Shown one piece after another: positions 58,901-64,000 of a stretch of 64,000 nucleotides of DNA. The stretch spans positions 1,106,501 to 1,170,500 of the forward strand of contig BRXU01000011.1 of assembly GCA_030267565.1 (NCBI GenBank). The letters are read 5' to 3'. Origin of the DNA: Pleodorina starrii (Eukaryota > Chlorophyta > Chlorophyceae > Chlamydomonadales > Volvocaceae). Made by a program: the position numbers and the translations under genes. Below the pieces are notes generated by a model, which saw only the letters and a program-made list of their open reading frames with translations, was not told the origin of the DNA and made no database searches. The first letter of the stretch is position 1, and every line of letters begins with the position of its first letter.

Positions 58901-61900
58901 GGCTCAGCGGCAGTGGGGCTGACAGCATCCTTCGCAACGGGCTCAGCGGCAGCGGGGCTGGCAGCCTCCTCCACAACGGGCTCAGCGGCAGCGGGGCTGG
59001 CAGCCTCCTCCACAGCCGGCTCAGCGGCAGTGGGGCTGGCAGCCTCCTCCACAACGGGCTCAACGGCGGCTGGGCTGGCAGCCTCCTCCACAGCCGGCGC
59101 AACGGCGGCTGGGCTGACAGCCTCCTCCACAACGGGCTCAGCGGCGGCTGGGCTGACAGCCTCCTCCACAGCCGGCTCAGCGGCAGTGGGGCTGACAGCA
59201 TCCTCCGCAACGGGGTCAGCGGCAGTGGGGCTGACAGCCTCCTCCACAGCCGGCTCAGCGGCGGCTGGGCTGACAGCCTCCTCCACAGCCGGCTCAGCGG
59301 CAGTGGGGCTGACAGCATCCTCCGCAACGGGGTCAGCGGCGGCTGGGCTGGCAGCCTCCTCCACAGCCGGCGCAACGGCGGCTGGGCTGACAGCCTCCTC
59401 CACAACGGGCTCAGCGGCGGCTGGGCTGACAGCCTCCTCCACAGCCGGCTCAGCGGCAGTGGGGCTGACAGCATCCTCCGCAACGGGCTCAGCGGCGGCT
59501 GGGCTGGCAGCCTCCTCCACAGCCGGCGCAACGGCGGCTGGGCTGGCAGCCTCCTCCACAGCCGGCGCAACGGCGGCTGGGCTGACAGCATCCTCCGCAA
59601 CGGGCTCAGCGGCAGCGGGGCTGACAGCATCCTCCGCAACGGGCTCAGCGGCAGCGGGGCTGACAGCATCCTCCGCAACGGGCTCAGCGGCAGCGGGGCT
59701 GACAGCCTCCTCCACAACGGGCTCAGCGGCAGTGGGGCTGACAGTCTCCTCCACAGCCGGCGCAACGGCGGCTGGGCTGGCAGCCTCCTCCACAGCCGGC
59801 TCAGCGGCAGTGGGGCTGGCAGCCTCCTCCACAACGGGCTCAGCGGCGGCTGGGCTGGCAGCCTCCTCCACAGCCGGCTCAGCGGCGGCTGGGCTGGCAG
59901 CATCCTCCGCAGCGGGCTCAACGGCTGCATGCGCGGCTTTCGCCGCTTCTTGGGTCTCGTCTGGAGGCGTGCCCAGGCCCGCTGACGACCCCTCAGCCGC
60001 CGGTTGTAGGTCCGCAACAGAGACGGACTGCCGTGCCCCGGCAGGGGGCACCGAAGCTGCGCGTCCAGGCGCCGCGGCGTGCTGGATAGGCAGCAGCCCC
60101 AGCGCGCGCGCCGTGGCAACAAATCGTCCCACGGCGTCGGCTGCTACAGCCACTGCTGTTGTCGCGGCAGCAGCGGCGGCGCTCGGCGCCCTTGCAGACC
60201 CTGTGGCGGCGGCAGCCGCCCTGGGCTCGATGCTTGCACTCTGCCTTGCAGCTCTGGCATCCAACGCCGCGCCGGCGATGGCAGCGGCGGCATCCACCGC
60301 AGCAGCCGGGGTCGGGGCCGCTGCCGGCAAGTGCCCTCCAGCTAAAGCCTCAACGGCCGCAGCAGCAGCAGCCCCCCCTGCGACGGGCGCGCTTGCAGTC
60401 TCCGGGAGCCCTGCCAGGTCCGCCGCCGAGTCATGGCTGGCCGTGTCGGCTGCCGCCGGACCGCAGGCCGCGGACACCGCGTCAGCGGCCTGGCCGATAG
60501 GGCCGCTGCATGGGACCGCGGCGCGGTACGCAAGACCGGCGAGGACGCTGTCGGCCGACTGGGACAGTGCGGCACACACGCGAGGCTGCGCCATTAGCAG
60601 CTGCTGCTCTTCGGCATCCGCCTGCACATGATGCTGCTGCAGCACGAGGGCGAGGCCGCCGGCCGGCGACGCCAAGGCCGCCGTGCACGGGACGAGGTGC
60701 GCTGGCAGGACACCCTGCCGCCGCGGTGAGGGCGCCACAGCGGGCTTCTCCATGTCAACGATGCTGCGGCTGGGCGGCTCGCAGCCCTGCGTGATCGCGG
60801 CGGCGTCGTCCGTGGTGGTGCTGCCATCACGCGCCGCAGGCGGCTGCTGAGAGGACGCCAAAGGCGCCGCGTTGCTGCGCAAGTGAGCGGCCGCAGCGGT
60901 GCTGGCTGCCGAGGCCGGAAGGGGGTCCCGGCTGGAAGCCGGGCCAGCTGCCTGCGAGCCGGACAGCAGCTGTGACACATCACTGGAGGGCGAGCGGATC
61001 ACCTCCGCCAGACCCACGGCAACAGCAGCTGCTGCTGCGCCTGCTGTTGTTCCTGCTGCTGATGATGCTGCTGCTGCTGCTGCTCCTATGGGGACTGTAG
61101 TTGCCGCGGCTTGGACTTCCCCGGAATCCGACGTCGTTGCCAGCACGGCCGCCGTATCCAGGGCACCTGACAGCGCCAACTGCCTGCTGACCGTGGATTC
61201 GCCGCCTGGCGCAGCACCACAGCTGGCTTCTGCAACGGCACACCCAGCATCGGCGGGAGCTGCACCGCCCTTCTGCTCAGCGCCATCGTCACCGGCCCTG
61301 CCCGCATAGCCATCGGCTGGTCCAGCAGCCGCAAGGAGCGTAACCGCGCACGGCTCCGAACCCAAGCCGGAGTCCCGGAGGCTCCCCGAGGCCACAGGTT
61401 CCGGAGCCGTGCTCGAGTGGCCCAGCTTGTCCTCCAGAAGCACCGGCAGCTGCGGCGGCGCCAGCGGCGGCTGCGGCTGCGATCGCGGAGGCACTGCAGC
61501 GCGCCCTCCATCCGCGTTGCGGCAAACCCCAGGCATCCCGGGATCTGTCCATTCACCGCCGTCAGCCAGGTCCGGCAACCCAGGGTCCGCGTCCGCCACA
61601 GGTGCTGCGTCGCCCGCAAACTGTCCACGGCCGCCTGGCGCTACTGCTGAAGCTGATGCAGATGCGCACGGCAGCACTGCTTCAAGACCTGCGGCAGGCG
61701 AGACGCGCAGCCCCTTCCCGGGCTGGGCTGGGCTGCTGCTGCTGCTGGCTGCGGCATCGGCATCGGATCCGGCGGCGGCCGGGATGGCGGCGTGCAGCGG
61801 TCGGTACTCCACCACCGCCACAAGGCTGCCCTCCGACACGAGCTCCAGCGCACGCGGGCTGCCGAGGCGCTCCATGGCACCGCGCCACTGCTCGGACTGA

Positions 61901-64000
61901 AGGTCGTCGTGCAGCACATCCGCGAGGCCGATGCGGGCGTGGCTCGCTGCGCGCGGCGACGCACCGCCGACGGCAAGGAGCATCGAAGGCCTGGCGCCCG
62001 GCGGCCCCTCGCTGAGGGCAGGCGGCAACTCGCCCGAGTCGCTCCACAGGCTGCGCCGCGCGGCACTGCCGCCGCCGTTGGGGTGCAGGTGGCGCCAGGC
62101 CGCGTCGCGGGCGCCCGCCGCCATCGCCGTAGCGGCGGAGAGCACCTGGGAGACGCTCTGCGGCATGAGCAGTGACAGGGGCGAGGAGGCGGCATGCGGG
62201 CTGGCGGGCGCTGCGCCGCAGACGACGAGGGCGCCAGCAGCTTCGTCAAGCGGCCCGGTGCTCAACGCCGTGCCGGCGCCAGCCGCTGAGCTGGCGGCGC
62301 CGCTGGCGCGGCGGCGGCGGGAGGGCGAGTTCAGGGCTGGTGCAGCGTGGGTAGCAGCGTCCGAAGACGCGGCGGCGGCGGCGGCGGCTGGGTGGCCGCC
62401 CGACAGGAAGGCCGTCGCCGCGATTGGTAACACCATCAACGCCACGGCCGCGGTCGCCGTCAGCGCGGTGCCTGCGCTCAGCCATCCCCCTTGCGCCGCG
62501 GCGCCTCCGAGTCCCATGCCCCCGCCGCCACTCGCGAGCGCGGACGAGGCCAGGGCCGACGCCGCCGGACCCGGGACCAGCTCCGTTGCGGCGGCGGCGG
62601 CAACGGCTGTCGTTGGCGAGGAGCGGCCTGCCCACAACGTTGCAGCGAGCGCGGGCACGGTGACGAAGGTAGCCGTAGCCGCAACCCTCCTGGGAGACCA
62701 GCCGGGATGCAAGCCGGCTGCGGCGAGCGAACTCGGCCCGGCGGCTGCGTCTGCCGTGGCTGCCATCCCAGCACCAACGCCCGCGTCGGCCGTGGGTTGC
62801 TGCTGACTGAAGAGCTGCTCCAGGCTGTCACGATCGCGCGCCGTTATGGAGGAGGGTCGATGTAGCCGCAGCGGCAGCAAGTGGGTTTCGGAGCTCGGCG
62901 CCGTGGAGCCGATCGAGGCCTGCGAGTCGGAAGCCACGCGGCAAATGGTCAGGTTGCAAATGGGCGAGGCGGCAAGGCATGCAGGGCGACTTTAGAGTAG
63001 GACGGCATGCAGGGCGACTTTGGCAGCACCGCTTCCACTTTAGAACTGTGCTTGCTCATGGATAACGACATCATTTACTTCTCCCCCGCGTATGACGCCA
63101 CTGCAGCCCGTGCACAGCCCGCCAGCTCACCTGCCCCCTGCCGCCGGCGGAAGACCCGCCGCGCCGCGAGCGACCGCCCACAGCCCTTCCCCGAAGAAGC
63201 GCGGCTCGCAGCGGAAGCGATCTGTGCGCAACCAGACCCCGGCCGCCCAGACCCCGGCCGCCCAGACCCAGCGGAGCGCGTTCCGTGCCCACATTGCACG
63301 ACCAGGTGCGCGGAATGCCCTCGCCGGCCCCGGGCGATCCTCTGGCCGCGGGCCCCGCTGCTGCTATTGCCGCAGCCGCAGCCGCTGCCATGCCGCCGCC
63401 CACGCTCCAAGATGTTGCGCGCTCGTACCGCGGCCGCGTGGCGCCGTCGAGCTGGTCGGGGTCCGAATGCGGCGGGCGCGTGTCCGACGACACGGCGCCG
63501 GCGTCATCGTCGGTCGCCGCTGCCGACGTGTCCGCCGCGGGCGCGAGCACCAACGCGTGTCTCACTGCGGCGCCTGCTGGCGACGGCTCCAGGGAGGTCA
63601 CGCTGGCGGCGGACCCGTCGCCAGAGAGCCACGGAAGGGGCTCCAACCCCGACACCGCGGCAGCAGCTTCCTGCACCCCCGCCCCCACACCGCCCTCGCC
63701 CTCGGCAGCCCCTGGCTGGCCTTCTGCAGCAAGATGCTGTGGCTGCGCTTCTGCGTTCGTTGAAGGCGCCCCTGCCTGCTGGTCCGCTGTCTGCGCCGTG
63801 GTGCGCCCATCCACAGCCACATCAGCATCTCGGGAGTCACTACCACCGCCCTGTCGTGTCGGCCCCGCAAGCTCCGGCAGCCAAGGCGGGGCGGCCGTCC
63901 CCTGGGTGCTCAGACTGTCCGCAGGCGCGGGCAGCTGCCGCTGCGGGCAACGCGAAGCCTCCTCCTCGGCGGTCATGTCGGCGGTGATGTCGCCCTGCGC
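43919..64000 (-). CDS. Giant low-complexity protein with about 273 acidic Ser-Pro repeats (5' end beyond the window)
   Basis: Three exons are visible: 63131-64000 (open to the edge), 48788-62919 and 43919-48590. Junctions are CAG|GTGAGC to ctcgcag|GCC (phase 0) and GGAAG|GTGGGC to cccctttgcag|GCC (phase 2), giving about 6,557 residues in the window. Exon 1 is acidic, then Arg/Gly-rich. Exon 2 opens with two hydrophobic stretches (TFVTVPALAATLWAG and TAAVALMVLPIAATAFL), an Ala-rich region, then the 13-residue repeats (EPVVEEAVSPTAA type). It ends with ETEEDSGDYETDETG. Exon 3 is Ser/Ala/Pro-rich, then strongly acidic (EEEEKGEEEE), and ends with two basic patches (KFKGLGKKLKALLKGGGKK and RRRRKSVWKRMKRKLGKLM). 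I recognise no catalytic domain. A structural or scaffold role, membrane-anchored or cytoskeletal, is a guess. An ATG at 63976 is a possible start, but the frame continues upstream. Confidence 0.6.
49271..59922 (-). repeat. 39-bp tandem array inside the giant gene
   Basis: About 273 head-to-tail units, each encoding 13 residues of the pattern EP(A/V)(V/A)E(E/D)(A/T)(A/V)SP(A/T)A(A/V). A rare variant (plus-strand ctgacagtatcc) occurs at eight places whose spacings are all exact multiples of 39: 1209, 819, 975, 156, 2184, 1326 and 1014 bases. No indel has broken the period between them. Larger blocks of units recur, showing repeated segmental duplication. Confidence 0.97.

Noticed and set aside
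48708..60122. Second minus-strand frame of 3,804 codons (LSRLWRRLPAQPP-type repeats)
   Set aside because: It is a frame shadow of the array. It does not continue into the unique flanking coding sequence, while the chosen frame does so at both ends.
49169..60631. Plus-strand open frame of 3,820 codons (AASSTAGSAAAGL-type repeats) as a gene
   Set aside because: It is the antisense of the 39-bp array. It has no splice-compatible flanking exons, and its openness follows from the repeat unit.

Overview
The window reads as nuclear DNA of a volvocine/chlamydomonadalean green alga. It is GC-rich, its genes have many short spliceosomal introns, and its proteins carry Ala/Gly/Gln-rich inserts between conserved blocks. 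Several products are predicted to be plastid proteins: a 2Fe-2S ferredoxin, a zeaxanthin-epoxidase-like flavoprotein and an ARC6-like division protein. All gene models were built by hand from coding similarity to known families plus phase-compatible splice sites. There is no transcript evidence.

Layout. 0.2-0.83 kb: the 3' end of an unrecognised plus-strand gene, with a decayed copy of one of its exons at 2.8-2.9 kb. 3.78-5.10 kb (+): four-exon ferredoxin. 7.77-11.94 kb (-): eleven-exon FAD monooxygenase of the zeaxanthin epoxidase type, without an FHA domain. 13.57-17.95 kb (-): seven-exon ARC6-like protein that ends soon after its transmembrane helix. 19.17-23.43 kb (-): MIT-domain AAA ATPase. 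24.8-29.27 kb (+): carotenoid cleavage dioxygenase, 5' end unresolved. 33.14-35.77 kb (+): DCN1-like cullin neddylation protein with a long disordered tail. 37.35-40.12 kb (-): leucine-rich-repeat protein. 40.6-42.3 kb: 12-bp minisatellite. 43.92 kb to the right edge (-): one giant gene whose three visible exons encode about 6,560 residues, including about 273 copies of a 13-residue acidic Ser-Pro repeat (39 bp each, 49.27-59.92 kb).

The carotenoid epoxidase-like gene and the carotenoid dioxygenase lie 13 kb apart and could act on related substrates, but no operon-like logic applies here. The ferredoxin, epoxidase-like protein and ARC6-like protein are all predicted to act in the chloroplast. 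The most unusual item is the giant repeat protein. Three introns in three different genes appear to use GC donors.
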